Of a DNA stretch of 64,000 bases, positions 1 to 7,596 are shown piece by piece; positions within the stretch are counted from its first letter, which is position 1; each line of letters begins with the position of its first letter. The translations under genes and the position numbers were made by a program. Source of the stretch: Corynebacterium sp. CNJ-954 (lineage in GTDB: Bacteria > Actinomycetota > Actinomycetes > Mycobacteriales > Mycobacteriaceae); assembly GCF_001942345.1 (NCBI RefSeq), contig NZ_MKKI01000004.1, forward strand, positions 62,001-126,000. Reading direction: 5' to 3'. The notes beneath the pieces were generated by a model that was given only the letters and a program-made list of their open reading frames with translations, made no database searches and was not told the origin of the DNA.

Positions 1-941
1 CCGGTGCGACCGAGGTGAACAACGTCGAGGGTGAGTCCTGCGGCACCTGTTCTATGGCAGAGGCGCTCAAGCGCTCGCTGAACACCTCCTTCATCCGTGT
101 CGCCCGTGACCTCAACGGCGGTCCCCAGGACGTCGCCGACATGGCACACCGTCTCGGCGTCGCCGAGGAGCTCCCGGGCATCGGCGAGACCCTCCGTGAG
201 AACGGCGGCACCCCGTACGAGGGCATCACCCTCGGCCAGTACCAGTCCCGGCCGCTCGACATGGCCTCTGCGCTGGCGACGCTGACCAACCAGGGCCGCT
301 ACATCCCCGCCCACTTCGTCTGGAAGGTCGAGACCTCCGAGGGCGAGATGCTGATGGACAACACGGGGATGGAATCCACCCAGGTCGTTCAGCCTGAGGT
401 CGCTGACGAGGTGATCGCGGCCATGGGGCCGATCGCCGCCTACTCCAACGGCCACTCGTTGGCCGGCGGACGCCCGAGCGCGGCGAAGACCGGTACCGCC
501 CAGTTGGGAGACACCGGACAGAACAAGGACGCCTGGATGATCGGTTCCACCCCCCAGCTGGCGACCGCCGTGTGGATCGGAGACACTGACGGCCAGCCGT
601 TGATGGACGGCCGTTACGGCGGTTCGATGTACGGTTCGCAGTCGCCGTCCGACATCTGGCAGGGCTTCATGAACGAGGCCCTCGTCAATGACGAGGTCGA
701 GCAGTTCGCCAGCTCGGTTCCCGTCGTCCAGGACCCGCAGGCAGGAAATGCCTCCAGCAGTGGTGGCTCTGCGGAGATGCAGGGTGGCGGCGGCACCGGT
801 GGCGGTGCTGCCGAAGGAGACCAGGACAGTGACAGCGGCGCGTCGAATGACGTCCCCGACACCGGGGCTGACACCGGTAACGGCACCGGGCAGGACACCG
901 ACATCGGACGGATGATCGACGACTTCCTCAACAACCTCTGA
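1..941 (+). CDS. Class A penicillin-binding protein, C-terminal part (gene starts before the window)
   Basis: This is the end of a bifunctional peptidoglycan synthase; the glycosyltransferase domain and the SxxK serine lie upstream of the window. The visible part is the transpeptidase domain: an SLN triad motif in the segment KRSLNTSF near the window start and the KTGT motif (AAKTGTAQLG, about bases 484-513). After the domain comes a low-complexity tail of about 80 residues rich in Gly, Ser, Asp and Thr, as seen in many actinobacterial PBPs. The frame is open from base 3, so the coding sequence is partial at its 5' end. It acts outside the membrane, cross-linking murein. The position before rpsF-ssb-rplI-dnaB matches the corynebacterial order for a PonA-type PBP. 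The exact paralogue is not resolved. Confidence 0.9.
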   Translation, partial: GATEVNNVEGESCGTCSMAEALKRSLNTSFIRVARDLNGGPQDVADMAHRLGVAEELPGIGETLRENGGTPYEGITLGQYQSRPLDMASALATLTNQGRYIPAHFVWKVETSEGEMLMDNTGMESTQVVQPEVADEVIAAMGPIAAYSNGHSLAGGRPSAAKTGTAQLGDTGQNKDAWMIGSTPQLATAVWIGDTDGQPLMDGRYGGSMYGSQSPSDIWQGFMNEALVNDEVEQFASSVPVVQDPQAGNASSSGGSAEMQGGGGTGGGAAEGDQDSDSGASNDVPDTGADTGNGTGQDTDIGRMIDDFLNNL

Positions 942-953
942 TCTGCGGCGATC

Positions 954-1154
954 ATGTCCAGTACAGAGCTGCTGATCACGATGGGCAGCGTCTTCATCGG
1001 GTTCCTGCTGTTCGGCGGATCCTTCGCCAGTTTCATGGCGAAACGTCGCCCTGCGGTGATCTGGGGCCTGTTCGCTGCGGCGATCGTCTTCATCACGGTG
1101 ATCCCCGTCGTCGTGGCCGTGTTCTGGGGGACGGCGGGACCTGCGTCCGGATAA
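954..1154 (+). CDS. Small membrane protein, function unknown (66 aa)
   Basis: A 66-residue protein with two predicted membrane segments (about residues 6-28 and 34-60) separated by a short basic loop containing KRRP. It starts 12 bases after the PBP stop, has no obvious ribosome binding site of its own, and is probably translated by coupling to the PBP message. A small membrane protein downstream of a PBP suggests an accessory role in the envelope, but that is inference only; no family was recognised. The open frame fills the whole gap between the PBP gene and the rpsF promoter, which supports it being real. Confidence 0.65.
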   Translation: MSSTELLITMGSVFIGFLLFGGSFASFMAKRRPAVIWGLFAAAIVFITVIPVVVAVFWGTAGPASG

Positions 1155-1155
1155 C

Positions 1156-1184
1156 TTGGGCACACCACGTCCGGCGTGTATCCT
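1156..1184 (+). promoter_or_regulatory. Likely sigma-A promoter of rpsF-ssb-rplI
   Basis: A -35-like TTGGGC at 1156-1161 and a -10-like TATCCT at 1179-1184 are separated by 17 bases, about 90 bases before the rpsF start. Spacing is ideal; the match to consensus is moderate. Confidence 0.45.
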
Positions 1185-1199
1185 GATCAGGTTGCTGAC

Positions 1200-1267
1200 G
1201 CAACGAACCCTCCTGCCGTAACCACTCCCGGATACGGCCGAAAAAACACTAGACCACAGGAGGTGAT
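1200..1267 (+). promoter_or_regulatory. rpsF leader: small hairpin and perfect Shine-Dalgarno
   Basis: The leader holds a hairpin CCGTA (1216-1220) / TACGG (1233-1237) with a 12-base loop that contains a CCCGG stretch, followed by an A-run and AGGAGGTGAT at 1258-1267, a complete complement of the 16S anti-SD. Bacterial S6 leaders often carry an S6:S18-binding hairpin with a CCG box; this hairpin could be such a site, but the assignment was made by eye only. Confidence 0.35.
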
Positions 1268-1274
1268 GAGGTCC

Positions 1275-1565
1275 GTGCGTCAATACGAGATGATGATTAT
1301 CATCGACCCGTCACAGGATGAGCGCACCGTTTCCCCGTCCCTGGACAAGTTCCTGGAGACGGTCCGCAAGGACAACGGTACGGTCGACAAGGTTGACATC
1401 TGGGGCAAGCGTCGCCTGGAGTACCCGATCAACAAGCAGGACGAGGGCATCTACGCCGTCGTCGACCTGAACTGTGAGTCGGCCACCGTCCAGGAGCTCG
1501 ACCGCGTTCTGAACCTGAACGACATCATCATGCGCACGAAGGTGCTGCGCAAGGACGCCAAGTAA
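1275..1565 (+). CDS. rpsF: 30S ribosomal protein S6
   Basis: S6 is a small-subunit platform protein that binds 16S rRNA together with S18. The 96-residue product begins with the family signature [12 protein letters not shown] and contains the conserved [12 protein letters not shown] segment and a C-terminal [10 protein letters not shown]. The GTG at 1275 is preferred over the in-frame ATG at 1266 because the latter lies inside the perfect Shine-Dalgarno (1258-1267), and because family members begin at MRQYE. It heads the rpsF-ssb-rplI set. Unlike Bacillus or E. coli there is no rpsR between ssb and rplI, an arrangement known in corynebacteria, where S18 is encoded elsewhere. Confidence 0.96.
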   Translation: MRQYEMMIIIDPSQDERTVSPSLDKFLETVRKDNGTVDKVDIWGKRRLEYPINKQDEGIYAVVDLNCESATVQELDRVLNLNDIIMRTKVLRKDAK

Positions 1566-1630
1566 GCGTCCTCGCGGCATCTGCATCAACGTCGAACCGA
1601 CACTGACACCGACTGACAGGAGAAACTGAC

Positions 1631-2257
1631 ATGGCACAGGGAGACACCCCGATCACCGTCGTCGGAAATCTCGTCGCGGATCCCGAGCTGAGGTACACCC
1701 CCAGCGGTTCCGCCGTCGCGAACTTCCGTGTGGCGTCCACGCCGCGCCGGTTTGATTCCCAGTCGAATCAGTGGGTGGACGGCGAAGCACTGTTCCTCCA
1801 ATGCAACGTGTGGCGGCAGGCGGCCGAGAACGTGGCGAACTCGCTCACCAAGGGTGACCGGGTGATTGTCACGGGTCGGCTGCGGCAGCGCTCCTTCGAG
1901 ACCCGCGAGGGCGAGAAGCGCACCGTGTTCGAGGTCGAGGCCGATGAGGTCGGCCCGTCCCTGAAGTACGCCACGACCCAGGTCACCAAGACCCCCCGCC
2001 AGGGTGGGAACTTCGGTGGCCAGCAGGCCCCGCAGGGCGGCGGCCAGGCCGGTAACCAGGGAGGCTTCGGTGGTAACCGTGGCCAGGGTGGTTTCGGTGG
2101 TCAGCAGGGAAACCAGGGTGGTCAACCCAACCAGGGTTACGGCGGTAACGCCGGTAACCAGGGTGGGTTCGGCGGGCGTAACGCCGCGCCGGACGATGAC
2201 CCGTGGAACTCCGCTCCGCAGTCCGGTTTCGACGGCGGCGACGAACCGCCGTTCTGA
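1631..2257 (+). CDS. ssb: Single-stranded DNA-binding protein
   Basis: SSB coats single-stranded DNA in replication and repair and recruits partners through its C-terminal tip. The first ~115 residues form the OB fold (start [20 protein letters not shown], with the [16 protein letters not shown] core strand). Next is a long linker rich in Gly, Gln and Asn with GGFGG and NQGG repeats, and the protein ends in the acidic hydrophobic tip GGDEPPF, the usual partner-binding sequence. Length (208 aa) is normal for the group. A ribosome binding site (ACAGGAGAAA) lies just before the ATG. It sits 65 bases after rpsF and is probably cotranscribed with it. Confidence 0.96.
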   Translation: MAQGDTPITVVGNLVADPELRYTPSGSAVANFRVASTPRRFDSQSNQWVDGEALFLQCNVWRQAAENVANSLTKGDRVIVTGRLRQRSFETREGEKRTVFEVEADEVGPSLKYATTQVTKTPRQGGNFGGQQAPQGGGQAGNQGGFGGNRGQGGFGGQQGNQGGQPNQGYGGNAGNQGGFGGRNAAPDDDPWNSAPQSGFDGGDEPPF

Positions 2258-2320
2258 TCTGCCGTGTGAGTAACCCCCGGATCCCTCGGGATCTACCGAA
2301 ACCATGAAAGGCTACGGATC

Positions 2321-2776
2321 ATGAAGCTGATCCTCACCGCCGCCGTCGACAACCTCGGTGTCCCCGGTGACATCGTCGAGGTCAAGGCCGGCTACGGACG
2401 CAACTTCCTGCTGCCGCGCGGCTACGCCATCACCGCCACCCGTGGCGCTGAGCGTCAGGTGGAGAACATCCGCCGTGCCCAGCAGGACAAGGTCATTCGC
2501 GACCTCGACCACGCCCGCGAGGTCAAGGGCGAGATCGACCGCCTGAACAACGTCACGGTCACCGTGCGCACGTCGGAGCAGGGCAAGCTGTTCGGCTCCG
2601 TCACTGCCGAGGATGTCGCCGCCGCCGTGAAGGCTGCCGGCGGTCGCGAGCTCGACAAGCGCACCATCGTCCTCAACCAGGGTGACGTCAAGGCGACCGG
2701 TTCCTACAACGTCGACGTGAAGCTGCACCCGCAGGTCGTCGCGTCGCTGAACTTCAAGGTCGTCGCAGAGAAGTAG
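2321..2776 (+). CDS. rplI: 50S ribosomal protein L9
   Basis: L9 binds 23S rRNA at the base of the L1 stalk and limits frameshifting. The 151-residue product has the complete N-terminal domain (MKLILTAAVDNLGVPGDIVEVKAGYGRNFLLPRG in pattern), a long central helix with alternating charges, and the C-terminal domain with KLFGSVTAEDVA. It follows ssb by 63 bases with a GAAAGG ribosome binding site. It is the last gene of the block and is followed by a terminator-like hairpin. Confidence 0.96.
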   Translation: MKLILTAAVDNLGVPGDIVEVKAGYGRNFLLPRGYAITATRGAERQVENIRRAQQDKVIRDLDHAREVKGEIDRLNNVTVTVRTSEQGKLFGSVTAEDVAAAVKAAGGRELDKRTIVLNQGDVKATGSYNVDVKLHPQVVASLNFKVVAEK

Positions 2777-2792
2777 TTCTCTCCTCGCCTCC

Positions 2793-2820
2793 CCCGTCGC
2801 AGGAACCCACGACGGGTCTT
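2793..2820 (+). terminator. Terminator-like hairpin after rplI
   Basis: CCCGTCG (2793-2799) pairs with CGACGGG (2810-2816) around a 10-base loop and is followed by TCTT, 17 bases after the rplI stop. Confidence 0.55.
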
Positions 2821-2874
2821 CGGACACCCCCGGCCTAGACACCCGGGGTCCGGCCTAGACAACCGGTGTGTCCG
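2821..2874. repeat. Nested direct and inverted repeats
   Basis: CGGCCTAGAC occurs at 2831-2840 and again at 2851-2860, a 20-base period. The pair is enclosed by CGGACACCCCCGG (2821-2833) and the near-complementary CCGGTGTGTCCG (2863-2874), so the whole element could fold as one long hairpin. No function can be assigned. Confidence 0.5.
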
Positions 2875-2940
2875 CAGTCCGGGTATCCGCGCGTCGGCGG
2901 CGAAGAACGCCACCATCTGTAAGACAACAGCATCGCCAGA

Positions 2941-2979
2941 CAGGCCCGCCCCGGTCGTTCCGACCGGTCGGCGGGCCTG
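2941..2979. terminator. Long GC-rich hairpin, possible factor-dependent terminator
   Basis: CAGGCCCGCC (2941-2950) pairs with GGCGGGCCTG (2970-2979) and inside it CCGGTCG (2951-2957) pairs with CGACCGG (2961-2967), with a two-base bulge on the right side. There is no U-tract on either strand, so it may stop transcription only with a factor, or serve as a boundary element before the DnaA-box cluster. Confidence 0.4.
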
Positions 2980-3013
2980 TGGCATATCCGGGGGACGTGG
3001 CTCCCGCACACCG

Positions 3014-3333
3014 TTGTACACAGTGGTTCACGGGCCTGTGGATAACTGTGGACAACTCGGGATAACTTTCTGTGATATGCAGAAATTATGCGCATATTTA
3101 GTTATGGCGTGACCTCGGACAATGCCGCAGAGCTGCTATCTGGCCTGCGGTGACACATGTTGTCCACGGAGCAGTGCAGTTAATATTCTTCATTTTGACC
3201 CCTCTTACCTGCATGTTTTTCGATAATTGCAGGTCAGAGCGGTCCCTGTCCACAGGTTGTCCACAAGCGGAACTGGACGGACGCAGATCCGCCCACATTT
3301 TCTCCACAGTTCACCCACACTGCCTGTGGACAA
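3014..3333. promoter_or_regulatory. Cluster of DnaA-box-like sequences upstream of dnaB
   Basis: The gap between rplI and dnaB holds five sites of the form (T/C)T(A/G)TCCACA: 3037-3045 (minus, perfect TTATCCACA), 3047-3055 (minus), 3246-3254 (plus), 3257-3265 (plus) and 3325-3333 (minus). One-mismatch sites lie at 3014-3022, 3160-3168 and 3300-3308. Pairs are spaced about one helical turn apart. Two AT-rich stretches (about 3061-3105 and 3178-3230), the first with the palindrome TATGCGCATA at 3087-3096, lie between the boxes. This is the arrangement seen at origins or at DnaA-titration or regulatory clusters. No dnaA or dnaN is in the window, so origin function is not claimed. Confidence 0.75.
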
Positions 3334-3402
3334 CTCCCGGGCGGCGGCGTCTCGCGTAGGGTTGTCCGGACGTCAATGAAGTCCGAGGAGGGGGCTAGAA
3401 TC

Positions 3403-4926
3403 ATGGACATGAGTACACCGGACCGGGCACGCGACAGCTTCGCCGACGACATGGGGGACGCTCCTCTGCCGCCGGAGCCTGATCAGTGGGACAACGACGC
3501 CTTCGCGCCGGCTCAGCAGCACGCTCAGGGCGGTTCCGGTGGACGCGGAGGCTTCAAGCGGCGGGACAACGCCACCGGTGCCGGAGGTGCCTTCGCTGAA
3601 CCCCGGCAGATGCCGCAGAACACCGAGGCGGAGATGGGCGTGCTCGGTGGCATGATGCTCAGCAAGGACGCCATCGCAGACGTCGTCGAACGCCTTCGGC
3701 CGGATGACTTCTACCGTCCGGCTCACCGGACGATCTACGAGACCATGCTTGAGCTCTATGGCGAGGGCATGGAAGTCGACCCGGTGATCCTCGCCGGACG
3801 GTTGGATAACAACGCCATCCTCGACAGCGTGGGTGGGGCCCCGTACCTGCACGAGTTGTCCTCCAAGGTTCCCACCGCGGCGAACGCCGGCTACTACGCC
3901 GACCTCGTTGCCGAGAAGGCCGTCCTGCGCCGTCTGGTGTCCGCCGGGACCAGGATCGTGCAGTACGGCTACTCCGGTCTGGAGGGGAATGAACTCGAGA
4001 GCGTCGTGGACCGGGCGCAGCAGGAGATGTTCAACATCACCAACGAGTCTGCGTCGGAGGACTACATGGTCCTCCAGGATCTGCTGGAGTCCACCATGGA
4101 CGAGCTGGACGCACTCGAGAACGGCGACGGGCAGGGGGAGGGCGTTCTCACCGGGTTCAGTGAGCTTGACGAGATGACCAACGGCCTGCGTGGTGGTCAG
4201 ATGATCATCGTCGCTGCGCGTCCCGGTGTGGGTAAGTCCACGCTGGCGATGGACTTCATGCGCTCGGTATCGGTGCAGCAGAACCGTGCCTCGGTGCTGT
4301 TCTCCCTGGAGATGAGTAAGTCGGAGGTGATGATGCGTGTCTTCTCCGCGGAAGCGGAGGTGCCGCTGTCGGTGATGCGTGGCGGCAAGATGGTCGATTC
4401 GCAGTGGGACAAACTGACCCAGCGGGTCACAGCCATCGAGAATGCGCCCATCTACATCGACGATTCACCCAACCTGACGATGACGGAGATCCGCGCCAAG
4501 GCCCGACGGCTCAAGCAGAAGCACGACCTCGGCCTGATCGTCGTCGACTACCTGCAGCTGATGAGCTCGGGCAAGAAGGTGGAGTCACGCCAGCAGGAGG
4601 TGTCCGAGTTCTCCCGTCAGCTGAAGCTGCTTGCCAAGGAGGTTGACGTGCCACTGGTGGCGATCTCGCAGCTGAACCGTGGTGTGGAGTCACGTGGCGA
4701 CGACGCCCTCCCGCGCGTGTCGGACCTGCGCGAGTCCGGTTCGCTGGAGCAGGACGCCGACATCGTCCTGCTCATCAACCGCCCGGACGCCCAGAACCGG
4801 GATCACGAGCGGGCAGGGGAGGCCGACCTGATCCTGGCCAAGCACCGTGGTGGGCCTATCGGCACGGTCCAGGTCGCGCACCAGCTGCACTACTCGAAGT
4901 TCTCGGACCTCAGCAGGGGAGTGTGA
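3403..4926 (+). CDS. dnaB: Replicative DNA helicase DnaB
   Basis: DnaB is the hexameric fork helicase that unwinds DNA 5'-3' and binds primase. The 507-residue product has an extra Gly/Asp-rich N-terminus, the N-terminal helicase-loader domain (from about residue 65, PQNTEAEMGVLGGMML), and the RecA-like motor with Walker A ARPGVGKST, Walker B LIVVDYLQLM and the arginine-finger region near the C-terminus. Full motifs are contiguous, so there is no intein, unlike in some mycobacteria. ATG 3403 is chosen because GAGGAGGGGG (3385-3394) sits 8 bases before it; ATG 3409 is possible. The gene is preceded by the DnaA-box cluster, which may control it. Confidence 0.96.
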   Translation: MDMSTPDRARDSFADDMGDAPLPPEPDQWDNDAFAPAQQHAQGGSGGRGGFKRRDNATGAGGAFAEPRQMPQNTEAEMGVLGGMMLSKDAIADVVERLRPDDFYRPAHRTIYETMLELYGEGMEVDPVILAGRLDNNAILDSVGGAPYLHELSSKVPTAANAGYYADLVAEKAVLRRLVSAGTRIVQYGYSGLEGNELESVVDRAQQEMFNITNESASEDYMVLQDLLESTMDELDALENGDGQGEGVLTGFSELDEMTNGLRGGQMIIVAARPGVGKSTLAMDFMRSVSVQQNRASVLFSLEMSKSEVMMRVFSAEAEVPLSVMRGGKMVDSQWDKLTQRVTAIENAPIYIDDSPNLTMTEIRAKARRLKQKHDLGLIVVDYLQLMSSGKKVESRQQEVSEFSRQLKLLAKEVDVPLVAISQLNRGVESRGDDALPRVSDLRESGSLEQDADIVLLINRPDAQNRDHERAGEADLILAKHRGGPIGTVQVAHQLHYSKFSDLSRGV

Positions 4927-5403
4927 CTACTCCTCGAACTGCTCGGCCAGGGTCGCGAGGATCTCGTGGAGGTCGGCGGCCTGCTCGTCGCTGAGCACGT
5001 CGAACATCATGCGGCGTACCGAGGTCACGTGGGAGGGTGCCGCATCCCGGATGGTCTCGAGACCGTGGTCGGTGAGCACGACGAAAGCTCCACGGCCATC
5101 GGAGTTACACGTCTCCTTGCCGAGGAGTCCCCGGTTCATCATGCGGGTGATCTGGTGTGACAGGCGGGAACGGTCCCAGGTGAGCCGGTCGGCAAGTACC
5201 GCCATACGCATCCTGTGCCCGTCAGCCTCGGAGAGATTCACGAGGACCTCGTAGTCGGGCATGGACAGGCCGGTGTCGCGCTGAAGGTCCCGTGCCAGGG
5301 CGGAGTCCATACGCCGGGCCACGGACAGCCAGGATCGCCAGAGGCACTGTTCGGACTCGGTGAGCCAGGGGGTCGTCGTCTTGCCGTTCGTCATGTTTCC
5401 CAT
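4927..5403 (-). CDS. MarR family transcriptional regulator
   Basis: A 158-residue winged-helix regulator. The signature helix-wing region reads LADRLTWDRSRLSHQITRMMNRGLL, followed by a wing rich in charged residues (NSDGRGAFVVLTDHG), with flanking dimerisation helices at both ends. MarR dimers usually repress until a small ligand binds. The gene is divergent from the YceI gene, and an 8+8-base perfect inverted repeat lies between them, so it probably controls both itself and YceI. A start at 5394 (MTNGK) is an alternative. Its stop abuts the dnaB stop with no spacer, so the two transcripts converge. Confidence 0.88.
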   Translation of the reverse strand: MGNMTNGKTTTPWLTESEQCLWRSWLSVARRMDSALARDLQRDTGLSMPDYEVLVNLSEADGHRMRMAVLADRLTWDRSRLSHQITRMMNRGLLGKETCNSDGRGAFVVLTDHGLETIRDAAPSHVTSVRRMMFDVLSDEQAADLHEILATLAEQFEE

Positions 5404-5420
5404 TCAACCACAGTAATGAT

Positions 5421-5440
5421 GTAGTTGACACATCAACTAC
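5421..5440. promoter_or_regulatory. MarR operator overlapping the YceI promoter
   Basis: GTAGTTGA (5421-5428) and TCAACTAC (5433-5440) form a perfect inverted repeat with a CACA spacer. The same bases include a -35 TTGACA at 5425-5430, with a -10-like TACTCT 17 bases later (5448-5453). Binding would block the rightward promoter directly. Confidence 0.75.
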
Positions 5441-5490
5441 CCGCGTCTACTCTGGCTCCCGTATCGCACCACACCAAGGAGAACATCATC

Positions 5491-6036
5491 ATGAGCAGCA
5501 TCAACGACTACAGCGGCACCTACACCATCGACCCGGCGCACTCCGAGATCGGTTTCACTGCGCGCCACGCCATGGTCACCAAGGTCCGTGGATCCTTCAC
5601 TGACTTCACCGGATCGGCCTCCACCGGCAACGGTCTGGAGAATGCGTCGATCAGTGTCGAGATCCAGGCAGGATCCATCGACACCAGGAACGCTGACCGT
5701 GACGGCCACGTGAAGTCGGCCGACTTCTTCGACGTCGAGACCTACCCGACGATCACTTTCGCCTCGACCGAGGTCCGTGCCGACGGTGACGACACCCTGG
5801 TCGTCACCGGTGACCTGACCATCAAGGACGTCACCAAGTCGGTCACCGTCGAGTTCGAGTTCGACGGCGAGGTCACCGACCCCTGGGGCAACAGTCGCAT
5901 CGGTTTCGAGGGGTCCACGGAGATCAACCGTACGGACTTCGGGCTGACGTGGAACGCTCCGCTGAAGAGCGACGGTGTGCTGGTGTCCGAGAAGATCAAG
6001 CTCAACTTCGATATTTCGGCGACGAAGAACGCCTGA
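5491..6036 (+). CDS. YceI family polyisoprenoid-binding protein
   Basis: YceI proteins are lipocalin-like beta barrels that bind isoprenoids such as quinones. The 181-residue product shows the family start (YTIDPAHSEIGFTARHAMVTKVRGSF in pattern), the central DFFDVETYPTITF motif and the C-terminal WGNSRIGFEGSTEINRTDFGL block. No signal peptide is seen, so this copy is cytoplasmic. ATG 5491 follows AAGGAG at about 8 bases; the longer open frame upstream runs through the promoter and is rejected. The operator in front makes it the likely target of the neighbouring MarR, perhaps in response to lipophilic stress. Confidence 0.92.
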   Translation: MSSINDYSGTYTIDPAHSEIGFTARHAMVTKVRGSFTDFTGSASTGNGLENASISVEIQAGSIDTRNADRDGHVKSADFFDVETYPTITFASTEVRADGDDTLVVTGDLTIKDVTKSVTVEFEFDGEVTDPWGNSRIGFEGSTEINRTDFGLTWNAPLKSDGVLVSEKIKLNFDISATKNA

Positions 6037-6076
6037 CTACCTGACTATTCCGGTCAGGTGTTCTAGCATCACGGAC

Positions 6077-6523
6077 ATGACTTCAGTTGTGTCCACAGGG
6101 GAGCAACGCCGTTTCGGTGCCCTCGTTTTTGCCGGGGGAGCCCTCGGCGCGTTTCTGCGGTGGGCCTTCACCGTGGACACCGGCGTGGCAGGGTCCCTCT
6201 GGCCCCTCCTGGTGGTCAACCAGGTCGGTGCTTTCGCCATGGGGCTTCTCGTCGGAGCGCTGCCGTTCGTGCGGGACACCGGACGGGACGGCGCACCCGG
6301 CCGTAGGAACAGGATCCGTGTCTCCCTCGGTACCGGTCTACTCGGGGGATTCACGTCGTACTCCGCGATCGCCGCCACCGTGCAGGATGCCGGTGGCGTG
6401 CTCGGGCCTGTCGTCTACATCGTGGGAACGGTCGTACTGGGGCTGCTCCTCGCCCGCGCCGGAATGTGGTGCGGCGAACGACTCGTTCCCGGTGACCGGG
6501 GTGTCCAGGGGGAGGACGCATGA
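6077..6523 (+). CDS. crcB: Fluoride channel FluC/CrcB, first subunit
   Basis: FluC proteins are small dual-topology channels that export fluoride. The 148-residue product has four membrane segments, an N-terminal GGALGAFLRW motif, an asparagine in the second helix (VVNQVGAF) and the pore motif GLLGGFTSYS. The second gene starts inside its stop (ATGA, 6520-6523). Two adjacent fluC genes usually give a heterodimer. No good ribosome binding site precedes ATG 6077, so translation may be leaderless. No fluoride riboswitch was recognised in front. Confidence 0.9.
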   Translation: MTSVVSTGEQRRFGALVFAGGALGAFLRWAFTVDTGVAGSLWPLLVVNQVGAFAMGLLVGALPFVRDTGRDGAPGRRNRIRVSLGTGLLGGFTSYSAIAATVQDAGGVLGPVVYIVGTVVLGLLLARAGMWCGERLVPGDRGVQGEDA

Positions 6524-6894
6524 CCGGCGACATTTCGTTGGTGGCGGCACTTCTCGTCGCCCTCGGGGGCGGTGCCGGTGCATGGCTCCGCTGGCGCATC
6601 GACTCGGCGATAAAACAACGTACCCGCAGTGACCTGCTCGTCAGCCTGCTGGTGATCAACACCGTCGGGTCGCTGGTCCTCGGTGTGCTCTACGGGCTGA
6701 CGGACAGCTGGTGGCTGATCGCGCTCATCGGTACCGGCCTCTGCGGCGGCTTCACCACGTTCTCCAGCGCCTCGGCGGATGCGGTCCTGCTGTTCCGCCG
6801 TGACCGGGCGTTGGCAGCGCTCATCTCCGTGGTCGGGATGGCGTTGCTGGCGGTGGCCGCCTTCGCCCTCGGCCACTGGCTCGTCGACTGGTGA
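6520..6894 (+). CDS. crcB: Fluoride channel FluC/CrcB, second subunit
   Basis: A 124-residue partner of the preceding gene with the same layout: GGGAGAWLRW near the start, VINTVGSLVLG in the second helix and GLCGGFTTFSSAS as the pore signature. The ATGA overlap gives translational coupling, which suits subunits needed in equal amounts. Its stop directly abuts the stop of the convergent gene on the other strand (6894/6895). Confidence 0.9.
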   Translation: MTGDISLVAALLVALGGGAGAWLRWRIDSAIKQRTRSDLLVSLLVINTVGSLVLGVLYGLTDSWWLIALIGTGLCGGFTTFSSASADAVLLFRRDRALAALISVVGMALLAVAAFALGHWLVDW

Positions 6895-7404
6895 TCAGCT
6901 CTTTTTCGCGGAGATCCACACGTCAATCTCCGCGTGGACCGGCTCATTGCCCGCGTCGTCGACCAGTGCGATGTCGAGCGTCACCAGTTGTCCGCCGGTT
7001 TCGCGGGTGATGGTGGAGAAGTCGGGGAAGTCAGCGGTGGCGGTCACGGTCAGCCCGCCGGTCGACTTCGTGGGGTAGTCTGCGCGCATCCCGCGGGGTA
7101 GCCAGCGGTGGGAGGTGGGGACCGTGGACTCGCAGAGCATGCCCATGGCCGCCTCGGCTCCGTTGAGCGCGGCGATCACGTGGAATGTGCCGATGTGGTT
7201 GCGCACACCCCACCAGTCGCCGATACGTACAACCGCACGGCCTGGTTCAGCGACGCGGATGCGGGGGAAGACCGTCCGGAAGTAGGGGGCCTTCAGACTG
7301 AATCCCAGGGAGAACAGCCCGCGGCCCGGTGCGCTGCCGTTGAGCTTCTTCCACAATGTGTAGGTGCCGGTGGCGGAGCCGTGTCCGGAAGCATGAGTAG
7401 TCAT
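6895..7404 (-). CDS. DUF4442 hotdog-fold protein, putative thioesterase
   Basis: A 169-residue protein with the DUF4442 pattern: an N-terminal helix (LWKKLNGSAPGRGLFSLGF), GDWWGVRNHIGTFHVIAALNGAEAAMGML in the region of the long hotdog helix, and a C-terminal beta sheet. The family is related to acyl-CoA thioesterases, but the substrate of most members is unknown. ATG 7404 is chosen because a -10-like GATAAT lies just upstream on the minus strand, which suits a leaderless message; ATG 7416 is the alternative. No operon partner. Confidence 0.7.
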   Translation of the reverse strand: MTTHASGHGSATGTYTLWKKLNGSAPGRGLFSLGFSLKAPYFRTVFPRIRVAEPGRAVVRIGDWWGVRNHIGTFHVIAALNGAEAAMGMLCESTVPTSHRWLPRGMRADYPTKSTGGLTVTATADFPDFSTITRETGGQLVTLDIALVDDAGNEPVHAEIDVWISAKKS

Positions 7405-7596
7405 GTATCCAGACATTATCCCAGCAGGTCGGCCGCCACAGCCGAACTACAGTAGCGGTGACGTATATCGGCGAACACCGGTACCGTGGGGAGCGGTAAC
7501 AGCAACGGTGGAATACCTGCCGTCCCCGACGACGTTGTACGGGGTGCGGAACGAGAGCAAACCAGCAGACGAACCAACAGTCAGGAAGGTGCGGCC

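Noticed and set aside
3014..3333. Calling the DnaA-box cluster the chromosomal origin
   Set aside because: No dnaA, dnaN, rpmH or rnpA in the window and no skew data; only a DnaA-box cluster is supported.
3403..4926. An intein in dnaB
   Set aside because: The helicase motifs are contiguous and the length is normal.
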